A stretch of DNA of 41,674 bases from Exilibacterium sp. Lineage in GTDB: Bacteria > Pseudomonadota > Gammaproteobacteria > Pseudomonadales > Cellvibrionaceae. The notes below the pieces were generated by a model, which made no database searches, was not told the origin of the DNA, and saw only the letters and a list, made by a program, of their open reading frames with translations. The translations under genes were made by a program, and so were the position numbers. The DNA lies in the NCBI GenBank assembly GCA_028280195.1, contig JANQMH010000139.1:1-41674 (forward strand), read 5' to 3'. Shown piece after piece: positions 9,632 through 18,725 of the stretch. The number at the start of each line of letters is the position of its first letter. Positions within the stretch are counted from its first letter, which is position 1.

Positions 9632-11137
9632 ATGAAACAGTCGCTTCAGCTCAAGATAGGCCAGCAGCTCACCATGACGCCACAGTTGCAGCAGGCCATC
9701 CGCCTGTTGCAACTGTCCACCCTCGACCTGCAGCAGGAAATCCAGGAGGCGCTGGATACCAACCCCATGCTGGAGGTAAATGAAGAAGAGCATGCCGCTG
9801 CACAGGAGCAGGCGCCCAATGGCGAGGCGCCGGCCAATGGCGCTGATACCGGCACTGACGGCAGCCGCGAGAGTGAGGCGACAGCCACTGCCGAGGACGC
9901 CGAGGCATCGACAGACAGCGACTGGAGCGAGGAAATACCGGCGGACCTGCCGGTGGATACCAGTTGGGATGAAGTTTACCAGGGCGCCCCCTCCGGCAGC
10001 GGCCAGCCGGCCGATAGCGACGACAGCGATTTCGAAACCCGGCGCGCCGCCTCTGAATCGCTGCACGACCACCTGCACTGGCAGCTCAATCTGACACCGA
10101 TGTCGGATATCGACCGCCTGATCGCCACTGCCATTATCGATGCCGTCGATGCCAACGGCATGCTGACACTGTCGCCGGAGGAGATTCACACCGGCCTGCA
10201 GTTGGAGGAGCTGGAGCTGGACGAAGTGGTGGCGGTACTGCACCGTATACAGCAGTTCGACCCCATTGGCGTGGCCAGCCGGGATCTGTCCGAGTGCCTG
10301 TTTATCCAGCTGCGGCAGCTGCCCGAGGCAACCCCGCTGCTGAATGCCGCCAAAGCGATTGTCCGGGACCACCTCGGCCTGCTCGGCAGCCGCGACTACA
10401 AGCAGCTGATGCGACGCACCAAATTGAAAGAGCCGGAACTGCGCGACGCCGTGCAGCTGATACAGAGCCTCAACCCCAGACCGGGGGACCTGATCAATAT
10501 CGGCGAGGTCGAGTATGTGGTACCGGATGTGTTTGTCAGCAAGCGCGAGGACCGCTGGACTGTGCAGTTGAACCCGGATATCGCACCGCGCATCCGCATC
10601 AACCCCGACTACGCCTCGCTGGTCAAACGCGCCGATACCAGCAGTGACAATACCTTCCTGCGCGACAATCTGCAGGAGGCGCGCTGGTTTCTGAAGAGCC
10701 TGCAGAGCCGCAACGAAACCCTGCTCAAGGTTGCCAGCTGCATTGTGGAAAAGCAGCGCGGTTTTCTCGATTTCGGCGCCGAGGCCATGAAGCCGCTGGT
10801 GCTGCACGATGTGGCCGAGGATGTCGGCATGCACGAATCGACCATCTCGCGGGTCACCACGCAAAAATACATGCACACGCCCCAGGGAATTTTCGAACTC
10901 AAATACTTCTTCTCCAGCCATGTCAGCACCGACTCGGGCGGCGAATGTTCCTCCACCGCCATCCGCGCCATCATCAAGAAACTGGTAGCTGCCGAAAACC
11001 CGAAGAAGCCCCTGAGCGACAGCAAAATTACCACCCTGCTGGCCGAGCAGGGTATTAAAGTCGCCCGCCGCACCATCGCCAAATACCGCGAATCGCTCGG
11101 CATACCAGCGTCAAATGAACGCAAGCGCCTGGTCTGA
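9632..11137 (+). CDS. rpoN: RNA polymerase sigma-54 factor RpoN
   Basis: RpoN directs RNA polymerase to -24/-12 promoters that need AAA+ activators. The 501-residue protein has the Gln/Leu-rich region I (residues 1-50), which contacts activators. An acidic, Ala/Glu-rich region II linker follows at about 50-125. Then comes region III, with the core-binding domain, the helix-turn-helix around [17 protein letters not shown], and the RpoN box [10 protein letters not shown] close to the C-terminus. The acidic linker is long but not unusual. Its neighbours lptB, hpf, ptsN, rapZ and npr form the classical rpoN cluster. Confidence 0.98.
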   Translation: MKQSLQLKIGQQLTMTPQLQQAIRLLQLSTLDLQQEIQEALDTNPMLEVNEEEHAAAQEQAPNGEAPANGADTGTDGSRESEATATAEDAEASTDSDWSEEIPADLPVDTSWDEVYQGAPSGSGQPADSDDSDFETRRAASESLHDHLHWQLNLTPMSDIDRLIATAIIDAVDANGMLTLSPEEIHTGLQLEELELDEVVAVLHRIQQFDPIGVASRDLSECLFIQLRQLPEATPLLNAAKAIVRDHLGLLGSRDYKQLMRRTKLKEPELRDAVQLIQSLNPRPGDLINIGEVEYVVPDVFVSKREDRWTVQLNPDIAPRIRINPDYASLVKRADTSSDNTFLRDNLQEARWFLKSLQSRNETLLKVASCIVEKQRGFLDFGAEAMKPLVLHDVAEDVGMHESTISRVTTQKYMHTPQGIFELKYFFSSHVSTDSGGECSSTAIRAIIKKLVAAENPKKPLSDSKITTLLAEQGIKVARRTIAKYRESLGIPASNERKRLV

Positions 11138-11216
11138 GCGGGGCGCGACCGCCAGTGGATCTCAGTGCCGGTGACTGCCTGATTTTATTTACTGCCAACG
11201 AGACGAGGAATTGTGT

Positions 11217-11507
11217 ATGCAAATTACCATCAGCGGTCACCATATCGACGTGACGCCAGCGCTAAAAGACTATGTCAACAATCGACTCGATAAACTGGGC
11301 AGGCACCACGACCGTATAACCAGTACCAATGTCATCCTCTCCGTTGATAAACTCGTACAGAAAGCCGAGGCCTCCGTGCACGTCAGCGGCAAGGAGTTCT
11401 TCGCCAATTCAGAAGCCGATGATTTATACGCCGCCATCGATATGCTGGCGGACAAACTGGACCGCCAACTGATCAAACACAAGGAAAAGCAACGCAGCCA
11501 TCGCTAG
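11217..11507 (+). CDS. hpf: Short ribosome hibernation promoting factor HPF
   Basis: HPF binds the 30S decoding centre in stationary phase and promotes 100S ribosome dimers together with RMF. The protein has 96 residues, so it is the short form without the dimerisation tail. The beta-alpha-beta fold is visible from MQITISGHHIDVTPALKDYV to DDLYAAIDMLADKLDRQL, followed by a Lys/His/Arg-rich end. The ATG at 11217 has GAGGA 7 bases upstream and is preferred over the TTG at 11211. The gene sits 79 bases after rpoN and 17 before ptsN, as in other proteobacteria. Confidence 0.96.
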   Translation: MQITISGHHIDVTPALKDYVNNRLDKLGRHHDRITSTNVILSVDKLVQKAEASVHVSGKEFFANSEADDLYAAIDMLADKLDRQLIKHKEKQRSHR

Positions 11508-11524
11508 GCTGCCACCAACAACCC

Positions 11525-11977
11525 ATGCAGCTAGAGTCCATCCTTGCCCCGCGCCGCACCCGCTGCGCTGTGCCGGGCATCAGCAAAAAGCGCGTAATCG
11601 AAACGATCGCCAACCTGATTGCCCAGGATCTGCCCGCCCTCGGCGCGCGCGACCTGTTTGCCCACCTGATTGCCCGCGAGCGCCTCGGCTCCACCGGTAT
11701 CGGCCGCGGTATCGCCATCCCCCACTGCCGCATCGAAGACTGCACCGGCAGCGTCGGCGGGCTGATAACCCTGGCGCAGCCGGTCGACTACGACGCCATC
11801 GACAACGAACCGGTGGACATCGTATTTGTACTGCTGGTGCCGGAAGAGGCGCAACAGGCCCATCTGCAGACCCTGGCGGCGCTGGCGGAGAGGCTCGGCA
11901 ACCGGGATTACTGCGAGCAACTGCGCCGCACCGAGACCGATCGGGAGCTGTATGATGTGGCGCTGAAATCCTGGTAA
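11525..11977 (+). CDS. ptsN: Nitrogen-PTS enzyme IIA (PtsN, EIIANtr)
   Basis: PtsN is the terminal phosphate acceptor of the regulatory nitrogen PTS. It does not transport sugar but controls potassium uptake and other targets by protein contact. The 150-residue protein shows the phosphorylation site His67 in GIAIPHCR, within the GSTGIGRG-led segment of the IIA fold. Its partner Npr is encoded downstream at 13143; the first component PtsP is not in the window. A 222-base gap separates it from rapZ. Confidence 0.96.
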   Translation: MQLESILAPRRTRCAVPGISKKRVIETIANLIAQDLPALGARDLFAHLIARERLGSTGIGRGIAIPHCRIEDCTGSVGGLITLAQPVDYDAIDNEPVDIVFVLLVPEEAQQAHLQTLAALAERLGNRDYCEQLRRTETDRELYDVALKSW

Positions 11978-12071
11978 AGCGCCGTCATACGGCTGTCACT
12001 GTGGTAAATTACGGTAGATTTACTGTGGTCTTGCCGGCGCCGCACGATCCGGCCGCCGTGGGACATGCAGA

Positions 12072-12173
12072 TACAGTTCGCAGTTACAAACGTAGTTAAA
12101 AATGTAGTTACAAATGTAGTTACAGAACGTAGTTAGAACCTAGTTATAGAACGTAAATACAGAACGCAAATAG
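12072..12173. repeat. Imperfect 11-13 bp tandem array upstream of rapZ
   Basis: About eight imperfect direct copies of a unit close to AGAACGTAGTTA follow one another with period 11-13 in the 222-base gap between ptsN and rapZ. The last two copies drift to CGTAAATA and CGCAAATA. The array is AT-rich, unlike its surroundings, and ends about 27 bases before the rapZ start. The remainder of the gap (11978-12071) has only a small GTAAAT/ATTTAC inverted repeat near 12004-12023. Confidence 0.75.
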
Positions 12174-12199
12174 AGTATTGTTAAACAGGAAACCGTGAC

Positions 12200-13066
12200 A
12201 TGCGCTTGGTGGTGATCTCAGGACGCTCCGGGTCGGGCAAAAGCACCGCCCTGCACGTACTCGAAGATGTGGGCTTCAACTGTGTCGACAACCTTCCCGC
12301 CAGCCTGCTGCCGGCACTGATCGATGAGGTCAACCAGCGCGACCAGGCGCAGGATCTGCGCTTCGCCGTGAGCATCGACGCGCGCAATACCTGGAGCGAC
12401 CTGCAGAAGTTCCCGCAATTGATCGCCGCCACGCGGCAGCCGGGGCTGACCTGCGAGGTGCTGTTTCTGGACGCACGCACACCGACGCTGATTCAGCGCT
12501 TCAGCGAAACCCGCCGCAAACACCCCCTCAGTGACGAGTCGACCGACCTGCGCGAAGCCATCGCCACCGAGCGGCGCCTGCTGGAGCCCATCGCCGATGT
12601 CGCCGACCTGGTCATAGACACCACCAACCTCACCCTGCACCAACTGCGCGACCTGGTGAAAAAGCGCATCGTCGGCAACGATCCCAGCGGCATGGCCGTG
12701 TTATTCGAATCCTTTGGCTTCAAGCGCGGCGTGCCGGTGGATGCCGACCTGGTGTTCGACGTGCGCTGCCTGCCCAACCCCTACTGGAAACCGCAGCTGC
12801 GCGCGCTCACCGGCTGCGATGCCGCGGTGATCGAGTTTCTGCAGGCACAGCCCCTGGTCAGCGATATGCAGGCCGATATCAGCAACTATCTAAACCGCTG
12901 GCTGCCGCATTTCGAAGCCAACAATCGCAGCTATATCACCATTGCCATCGGCTGCACCGGCGGCCAGCACCGCTCCGTTTACCTGGCCGAGCAACTCGGC
13001 AAGGCTTTTTCCGGGCAGCACGGCAATGTCCTGGTGCGCCACCGCGAACTCAATCACCAGCAGTGA
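12200..13066 (+). CDS. rapZ: RNase adapter / nucleotide-binding protein RapZ
   Basis: RapZ (YvcJ family) binds nucleotides. In enterobacteria it presents the small RNA GlmZ to RNase E and so controls GlmS; outside that group the role is less clear. The 288-residue protein has a Walker A motif GRSGSGKS (residues 8-15) and a Walker B-like region near VADLVIDTTN. A conserved C-terminal domain carries the GCTGGQHRSVYLAE motif near residue 255. The start has AGGA 9 bases upstream. It lies between ptsN and npr as usual. Confidence 0.96.
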   Translation: MRLVVISGRSGSGKSTALHVLEDVGFNCVDNLPASLLPALIDEVNQRDQAQDLRFAVSIDARNTWSDLQKFPQLIAATRQPGLTCEVLFLDARTPTLIQRFSETRRKHPLSDESTDLREAIATERRLLEPIADVADLVIDTTNLTLHQLRDLVKKRIVGNDPSGMAVLFESFGFKRGVPVDADLVFDVRCLPNPYWKPQLRALTGCDAAVIEFLQAQPLVSDMQADISNYLNRWLPHFEANNRSYITIAIGCTGGQHRSVYLAEQLGKAFSGQHGNVLVRHRELNHQQ

Positions 13067-13142
13067 CAGCCCGGCCGCCAATCGATGATGGACGACCGCG
13101 CCCAAACCCGCGGCCTGCTGACAGGAGCGTAGTAAAACGACA

Positions 13143-13412
13143 ATGATCACGCAGCGCATCACCATCATCAACAAGCTGGGCCTGCACGCCCGCGCCGCGG
13201 CAAAATTCGCCGAACAGGCGGCGCGCTTCAGCAGCCGCATCGAGGCCGGCATGGACGGCAGGATGGTGGACGGCAAAAGTGTAATGGCGCTGATGCTGCT
13301 GGCCGCCTGCCAGGGTACCGAACTGGAATTGGCAATCGAGGGTGAAGACGAAAGCGAAGCGCTGGCCGCCATGGAAAAGCTGATTATGGATCGCTTTGGC
13401 GAAGAAGAATAA
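13143..13412 (+). CDS. ptsO: HPr-like phosphocarrier Npr of the nitrogen PTS
   Basis: Npr relays phosphate from EINtr (PtsP) to PtsN. The 89-residue protein has the HPr fold. The active histidine is His15 in LGLHARAAAKF, and the conserved serine region is VDGKSVMALMLLA. It ends in an acidic stretch. It follows rapZ by 76 bases and closes the rpoN cluster; a CTAGTGA heptad element begins 10 bases after its stop. Confidence 0.95.
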   Translation: MITQRITIINKLGLHARAAAKFAEQAARFSSRIEAGMDGRMVDGKSVMALMLLAACQGTELELAIEGEDESEALAAMEKLIMDRFGEEE

Positions 13413-13421
13413 ATGCAGTCC

Positions 13422-13452
13422 CTAGTCTCTAGCGACTAGTGACTAGTGACTG
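13422..13452. repeat. Heptad element, CTAGTGA family, copy 2
   Basis: Tandem 7-bp units of the CTAGTGA type fill the space between npr and mgtE: CTAGTCT, CTAGCGA, CTAGTGA, CTAGTGA, then CTG. An AGTC at 13417-13420 may be the remnant of the opposite arm. It is nearly identical to the right half of the element at 9459-9493. Confidence 0.85.
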
Positions 13453-13494
13453 CTATCATGAGCGCCTTTGTAATCATCGATACGCCGAGCCCCC

Positions 13495-14859
13495 ATGCAG
13501 CCATCTGCCGAACAATTACACGCCCAGACACAAGCACAACTCGGCGAACTCCACGCAGCACTGGACAGCGGTACCTTCAAACAGGTCAGGCGCATGCTCA
13601 ACGGCCTGGCGCCGGTAAAAATCGCCCACCTGCTGGAATCCTCCCCGCCGCCCACCCGCCACGCACTGTGGCGCCTGGTCGACCGCGATATGGAGGGCGA
13701 GGTACTGCAGGAACTGTCCGACGATGTGCAGAGCCAGTTCCTGCAGCTGATGGACACCCAGGAAGTGGTGGAGATCACCGAGGGCATGGACACGGACGAT
13801 ATCGCCGATATTCTGCAGCAACTGCCCGACCAGGTGATTCGCGAAGTGCTGTCGGCCATGAGCGATCAGGATCGCCTGCGGGTCGAATCGGTGCTGACCT
13901 ACGACGAGGACACCGCCGGCGGCCTGATGAACACCGATACCATCACCGTCCGGCCGCGCCTGACGCTGGATGTGGTATTGCGCTATCTGCGCCGTCACGA
14001 CGAAATACCCGATTCCACCGACAGCCTGATCGTCGTCAACCGCCAGGATGAATTTCTGGGTCTGCTGCCGCTGGGCAAACTGCTGACCACCGACCCCGGC
14101 GTCACCGTGCGCGAGATCATGGATACCGAAGCCGAGGCGATTCCCGCCAGCATGCCGGACAGCGAAGTGGCCAGCCTGTTCGAGCGCCACGACTGGGTAT
14201 CGGCGCCGGTGGTGGACGCCAGCGGCAAGCTGCTCGGCCGTATCACCATCGACGATGTGGTGGATGTCATCCGCGAGGACGCCGACCACTCGCTGATGAG
14301 CCTGGCGGGCCTGGACGAAGAGGAAGATACTTTCGCACCCCTGATGCGCACCACGCCGCGGCGCGCCATCTGGCTGGGTGTCAACCTGGTCACCGCCATC
14401 ATCGCCTCGGCGGTGATCAATATTTTCGAAGACACCATCGAGAAAGTGGTGGCGCTGGCCATCCTCATGCCCATTGTCGCCAGCATGGGCGGCGTCGCCG
14501 GCAGCCAGACACTGACCGTGGTGATTCGCGGTATGGCGCTGGGGCAGATCGGCCGCAACAATCTGCGCTGGCTGTTGTCGCGGGAGTTCTCGGTGGGCAT
14601 GATCAACGGCCTGCTGTGGGCGCTGGTGATGGGCGTGGTGGTATCGGTCTGGTTCGACGACTATAAAATCGCCTTCATCATCGCCGCCGCCATGGTCATT
14701 AACCTGCTGACCGCGGCGCTGGCCGGCGCGCTGCTGCCGGTGCTGCTGAAAACCGTGAACATCGACCCGGCCCTGGCCGGCGGCGTGGCCCTGACCACGG
14801 TCACCGATGTAGTGGGCTTTCTGGCCTTTCTCGGCCTGGCAACCTATTTTTATGCCTGA
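13495..14859 (+). CDS. mgtE: Magnesium transporter MgtE
   Basis: MgtE is a magnesium-gated Mg2+ channel of the inner membrane. The 454-residue protein has the N-terminal superhelical MgtE_N domain (about residues 30-135). A pair of CBS domains that sense cytoplasmic Mg2+ follows at about 140-260, including MNTDTITVRP and ASLFERHDWVSAPVVD. The C-terminal five-helix pore begins near residue 290 and contains MPIVASMGGVAGSQTL. The last helices end at the C-terminus. mgtE is not part of the rpoN cluster in E. coli. Its stop overlaps the possible first start codon of darP. Confidence 0.96.
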   Translation: MQPSAEQLHAQTQAQLGELHAALDSGTFKQVRRMLNGLAPVKIAHLLESSPPPTRHALWRLVDRDMEGEVLQELSDDVQSQFLQLMDTQEVVEITEGMDTDDIADILQQLPDQVIREVLSAMSDQDRLRVESVLTYDEDTAGGLMNTDTITVRPRLTLDVVLRYLRRHDEIPDSTDSLIVVNRQDEFLGLLPLGKLLTTDPGVTVREIMDTEAEAIPASMPDSEVASLFERHDWVSAPVVDASGKLLGRITIDDVVDVIREDADHSLMSLAGLDEEEDTFAPLMRTTPRRAIWLGVNLVTAIIASAVINIFEDTIEKVVALAILMPIVASMGGVAGSQTLTVVIRGMALGQIGRNNLRWLLSREFSVGMINGLLWALVMGVVVSVWFDDYKIAFIIAAAMVINLLTAALAGALLPVLLKTVNIDPALAGGVALTTVTDVVGFLAFLGLATYFYA

Positions 14860-15427
14860 GCCGCCGCCAAAACACAAATCCAACCCGGCACAAAACGGCA
14901 TGACCATGACTGAATCCGACTACAGCGCCGCCGATGAACAGGGCTCACTGCCAAGCAAGACACAGCGCAAAAAGGCCATGCACGCCCTGCAGGAACTCGG
15001 CACGGCGCTGGTTGCACTGAGCGAGAATGAACTGGCACAGATACCGCTGCAAGGCGAACTGGCCACTGCCATTTACCAGGCGCGCAAGCTGCGGCAACGC
15101 GAAGCCCGGCGACGGCAATTACAGTATATCGGCCGGCTGATGCGCAGCGCCGACAGCGAAGGCATTAAGGCCGCTTATCAGGCACTGATGGATAAGAACC
15201 ATCACCATGTGCAACAGCATCACCTGGTGGAGCGCTGGCGCGACCGGCTGCTCGGCGACGGCAACACCGCACTGACGGCGTTTTTACAACAGTATCCCCA
15301 GGGCGACAGCCAGCAGTTGGGCCAGTTGATCAGGGGAGCACTGAAAGAACAGCGGCACGACAAACCGCCGGCGCAGGCGCGCAAGCTGTTTCGCTATCTG
15401 CGCGAAATCATCAGTGAACAGTCCTGA
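14852..15427 (+). CDS. darP: Ribosome biogenesis factor DarP (YjgA, DUF615)
   Basis: DarP is a small basic protein associated with late 50S subunit assembly. The product shows the whole DUF615 domain: SKTQRKKAMHALQELG, then IPLQGELATAIYQARKL, the basic ARRRQLQYIGRLMRS stretch, and a C-terminal KLFRYLREI helix. The longest form (191 residues) starts at 14852 and overlaps mgtE by 8 bases. The ATGs at 14900 and 14906 fit the usual family start better (MTESDY), and no start has a clear Shine-Dalgarno sequence. In Pseudomonas yjgA lies next to pmbA and tldD, which are not here. Confidence 0.92.
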   Translation: MPEPPPKHKSNPAQNGMTMTESDYSAADEQGSLPSKTQRKKAMHALQELGTALVALSENELAQIPLQGELATAIYQARKLRQREARRRQLQYIGRLMRSADSEGIKAAYQALMDKNHHHVQQHHLVERWRDRLLGDGNTALTAFLQQYPQGDSQQLGQLIRGALKEQRHDKPPAQARKLFRYLREIISEQS

Positions 15428-15466
15428 GTTACACTGGCGGGGCCGAAGTCCCGAGCCGGGATTCCC

Positions 15467-16342
15467 ATGAGTGAAGGGCGCGCTGAATTTACCCTGATTG
15501 CGGTAACTTTTGTGGCCGCAGCCAGCTGGGTATTTACCAAACTCGCACTGCAGGGCATAGCGCCCTATACGTTTCTGGCGATCCGCTTCCTGATTGCCTC
15601 GGCGGCCCTGGCGCTGATCTGCTGGCCGTCGCTGCGGCAGCTGAGCCGCGCCCATATCGTCCGCAGTCTCAGCGTCGGCAGCGTCATGGGACTGGCGATG
15701 CTGATCTGGGTACAGGCCATCGACCGCAGCGCCTTTATTGGCGAAGGTGCCTTTATCATCAGCCTGTCGGTGGTGGCGGTGCCGCTGATTGCACGGCTGG
15801 TCTTCGGCGATAAGATCAGCACCGCCCTGCTCATCTCCCTGCTGCCGGCCCTGGGCGGCCTGGCGCTGCTGTCGCTGGAGAATGGTTTCCGTTTCGATCA
15901 GTACCAGCTGCTGTTTCTGATTGCCATGCTGGTCTTTGCCCTGCACCTGAATCTGTCCAGCCACTGCGTTCGCGGCATTCCCAGCCTGCCGCTGGCCACC
16001 CTGCAATTGCTGGCGGTCGGCCTGATCGGCACCGTTGCGGCAGTGGGCACCGAGCCCTGGCCACAGGCATTTTCCGCCAGCGCCTGGTTGTGGCTGCTCT
16101 GCGCCGCATTGATAGGCAGCAGCCTGCGCTTTGCCCTGCAGACTTCGGCTCTGCAGCGCTTGAAACCCAGTCAGGCCAGTATGATTTTACTGGCCGAGCC
16201 GGTTTGGACAGCCGTGCTGGGTGCACTGCTACTGGGGGAAAAGATGTCCGCCAGCCAACTCGGTGGCTGTGCGCTGATCTTTACATCGCTGCTGATCTAT
16301 CGCGGCAGCGGTTTGCTCAAACAGTGGCTATGGAAAAAATAA
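15467..16342 (+). CDS. EamA/DMT-family transporter
   Basis: This inner-membrane protein has 291 residues and about ten hydrophobic segments in two repeats, the EamA (drug/metabolite transporter) layout. The first repeat runs from TFVAAASWVFTKLALQG to ALLSLEN. The second runs from YQLLFLIAMLVFALHLNL to the end, with the typical QASMILLAEPVWTAVLGALLLGE segment near residue 240. Such proteins usually export amino acids or other small metabolites; the substrate cannot be read from the sequence. It starts 39 bases after darP and converges with the S9 peptidase. Confidence 0.9.
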   Translation: MSEGRAEFTLIAVTFVAAASWVFTKLALQGIAPYTFLAIRFLIASAALALICWPSLRQLSRAHIVRSLSVGSVMGLAMLIWVQAIDRSAFIGEGAFIISLSVVAVPLIARLVFGDKISTALLISLLPALGGLALLSLENGFRFDQYQLLFLIAMLVFALHLNLSSHCVRGIPSLPLATLQLLAVGLIGTVAAVGTEPWPQAFSASAWLWLLCAALIGSSLRFALQTSALQRLKPSQASMILLAEPVWTAVLGALLLGEKMSASQLGGCALIFTSLLIYRGSGLLKQWLWKK

Positions 16343-16380
16343 TCAACAGGCATATCTGTATGAAACCCTTGCGCCGGCGC

Positions 16381-18366
16381 CTAGTCGATATGCCTGGCCA
16401 GAAAATCCAGCAGGCCCTGGTAGAGTTCCCTGCGGCTGTTCAAGTCCCAGACACCGTGACCGCTCTTTCCGTAGGAAAGCCAGGTGACTTCTTTAGCGGA
16501 TTTTTTTAATTTACTGCGCATCGCTTTCGCATGGGCAATCGGTACTCTGCGATCGTTCTCTCCATGAATCAACATGACCGCCGCTTTGATATTATCGACA
16601 TGATGGATGGGAGAAAAGGCCTGCAGCTGCCCTTCATCACGACCGATAACGGTTTCCAGATAGGCTTCACCACCCCATAGATCCGGAATATCGCCCTTGG
16701 TATACATATATTCCAGATCGTAGATGCCCGCATAACCCACCGCGCAGCGGTACAGATCAGCTGCGCGTGCAGCGGCCATCAGTGCCGCGTAGCCGCCGAA
16801 ACTGGCACCGTAAACACAGATCCTGTTGCCGTCGATAGCGGCGTGTTGAGCGGCCCAGCGGGTGGCATCGATAATATCCTCTATCATCTTGCCGCCCCAC
16901 TGGCGATAGCCCAGTTGTTCGAATGCCTCGCCATAACCCGCGCTGCCGCGAAAGTTGATCTGCAAAACGGCATAGCCGCGGTTGGCCAACAGCTGCACTT
17001 CGCTATTGTAGCTCCAATAGTCCCTGACGCCATGGGGGCCGCCGTGCAGCACAACCACCAGGGCCGGTTTTTTCTGCTCCGGCGCCGCGCCGTCCCGCGC
17101 CGGCAGGGTCAGATAGCCGTGCAGGGGAATGCCGTCGCGCGACTGCAGCGCAACAGGTTGCACCGGCCGCATCTGCCGCGGGTCTATCCAGGAGCGGTTT
17201 GCCCAGAGAAAATCGGCTTTTTTCGTCTCCACATCGAAAATATAGTATTCACCGGGGTTGATATCGCTGCTCACCCGCAACAACAGCAGTTTGCCGTCGG
17301 CGCTGCGGCTGGTGACGGCCAGCTCCTGGCCTTTAAAGGCCCTCGCCAGCATTTTATGGATGGCAATCATGGGGCTATCGGTATCGGCGTAGTGGTACTG
17401 CGGCCGGTCGGGGTAGGAAATACCGACGACCGGTGCCGGCGTATCGATATCGGTTTCCCAGCCGAGCAAATCCGCCCGCAGGCCGTCGAAAAGCCTTGTC
17501 ACTTTGCCGCTGGACATATCCAGCTCAAACAGCGTCTGCAACCGCCGGTCGCCATAGTTGCCGAGCAGGTAGCCCCTGTTTGCAGCGGCATCGACGGCAA
17601 TCGGATACGGCGCCTCGTCAATGTCAAGCAGAGGAGCCAGCTCCTGCCACTTTTCCTTATTGTCGTGTCTGAATGCCGACTTCTGCTCGCCGTTTTTGTC
17701 CACCCAGCTGGCGAAACGGACCCGCCCGCCTTCATCCGCCAGTACCCGCGCGCCATTATGGGTAATCACTTCGATTTTCTTCTTGCGCCCGGTATAGACA
17801 TTCAGCCGGCTGACAACCGGCGGCCTCGACCGGTTGTCGTACCAGTAACCGCCGATTTGCTGCCAGGGGTATTCGATAATCAGGATATGTTTCCGATCGC
17901 CAGGCAGCAAGGTTAAAATCTCGTGGCTCGCATTGCTGCTTTCCCGCAGCGAAATGCGAGTGCCCGTGGCTTCATCGCTGGCGCGGTAACCGTAGATCAG
18001 CTTGGAGGCGGAGCCATCGATATTGATGGCGTACAGCTCTCCTGTCGGAACCGGCCGATCCAGTGCGTGGCTTTTCTCCGCAAGCTGATACAGTATGCGT
18101 TTATTGTTTACCCAGGAAGCGGAATGAATCATGTCACCGCCACCGGGTTTGACGCCGCCGACCACGGCCCCGTCTTTGCGGCGCACGAATACCAGCATCA
18201 CGGTGGACTGCTGGCGCACCCGCGCCAGCAGGTGTTCGCCATCCGGCGACAGGGTCAGGTCCAGGTAGTCCCCATGCCTGATAAAATCATCGAGCGGCAG
18301 TACAGCGGCAGACAGCGGCGCTGCCAGGGAAAGTAAAAAGGCGATAACCGGCGTTGGTATTTTCAT
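16381..18366 (-). CDS. Secreted S9-family prolyl oligopeptidase-like peptidase
   Basis: This is a serine peptidase of the dipeptidyl-peptidase/acylaminoacyl-peptidase type, probably periplasmic. From the ATG at 18366 it has 661 residues, with a signal peptide ending near SAAVLP. An ATG at 18381 would add five residues. The N-terminal half is a beta-propeller-like region of WD-type repeats. The C-terminal 260 residues are the alpha/beta-hydrolase domain. The nucleophile is in GASFGGYAALM, the aspartate in HGENDRRVP and the histidine in GKSGHGVWD; the oxyanion segment is VVLHGGPHG. It belongs to the variable block between darP and nit, and its codon use looks less GC-rich than its neighbours. 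Confidence 0.93.
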   Translation of the reverse strand: MKIPTPVIAFLLSLAAPLSAAVLPLDDFIRHGDYLDLTLSPDGEHLLARVRQQSTVMLVFVRRKDGAVVGGVKPGGGDMIHSASWVNNKRILYQLAEKSHALDRPVPTGELYAINIDGSASKLIYGYRASDEATGTRISLRESSNASHEILTLLPGDRKHILIIEYPWQQIGGYWYDNRSRPPVVSRLNVYTGRKKKIEVITHNGARVLADEGGRVRFASWVDKNGEQKSAFRHDNKEKWQELAPLLDIDEAPYPIAVDAAANRGYLLGNYGDRRLQTLFELDMSSGKVTRLFDGLRADLLGWETDIDTPAPVVGISYPDRPQYHYADTDSPMIAIHKMLARAFKGQELAVTSRSADGKLLLLRVSSDINPGEYYIFDVETKKADFLWANRSWIDPRQMRPVQPVALQSRDGIPLHGYLTLPARDGAAPEQKKPALVVVLHGGPHGVRDYWSYNSEVQLLANRGYAVLQINFRGSAGYGEAFEQLGYRQWGGKMIEDIIDATRWAAQHAAIDGNRICVYGASFGGYAALMAAARAADLYRCAVGYAGIYDLEYMYTKGDIPDLWGGEAYLETVIGRDEGQLQAFSPIHHVDNIKAAVMLIHGENDRRVPIAHAKAMRSKLKKSAKEVTWLSYGKSGHGVWDLNSRRELYQGLLDFLARHID

Positions 18367-18512
18367 AAACGTGAGCGACATCCCGATATTGTCTTAATGT
18401 ATTCTTCAATGATCGAGATAATAGCGGCAAAAACCCGGCTAAGAAAGTCTTTGGGATTGCTACATACTGTCGGCAATAAGGCTTCTGGCAGCCATTTCAC
18501 CTGGAGCCAGGC

Positions 18513-18538
18513 GGCAGTTGTTTGGCCAAACAGCTGCC
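18513..18538. promoter_or_regulatory. 26-bp near-perfect palindrome, possible operator
   Basis: Positions 18513-18525 and 18526-18538 pair in 12 of 13 positions, with no loop, around TTTGGCCAAA. The site lies in the 359-base gap (18367-18725) between the divergent peptidase and methyltransferase genes, about 80 bases before the putative methyltransferase promoter. A dimeric regulator could bind it, but no regulator gene is nearby. Nothing else coding is visible in this gap. Confidence 0.4.
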
Positions 18539-18594
18539 ACTTCACTATCCCATCACGCCGGGATATATGCCTTTAGCTGCGCCAGGTCAGGCGC

Positions 18595-18622
18595 TTGTGT
18601 CCTGCCAATACTTCTGTATAAT
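18595..18622 (+). promoter_or_regulatory. Putative sigma-70 promoter of the methyltransferase gene
   Basis: TTGTGT (18595-18600) and a perfect TATAAT (18617-18622) are 16 bases apart. A second TATAAT at 18654-18659 has no matching -35. Either would give a leader of 60 to 100 bases before the TTG start at 18726, which has GAGGAG 9 bases upstream. Confidence 0.5.
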
Positions 18623-18725
18623 CCCTGCCTCTCCGCGCTCTAAGCCAATGATATATAATTGCCCGCCTTGATCTTTAACCCGCGACCGATGTCAGTACGT
18701 CGCTCATATCGAGGAGTAGCACAGT

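Noticed and set aside
9530-10921. Minus-strand open frame of 463 codons over rpoN
   Set aside because: It is a shadow of rpoN in a GC-rich genome, with no recognisable domain or ribosome-binding site.
13516-14907. Minus-strand open frame of 463 codons over mgtE
   Set aside because: It is His/Gly/Gln-rich antisense of MgtE, without signal or domain features.
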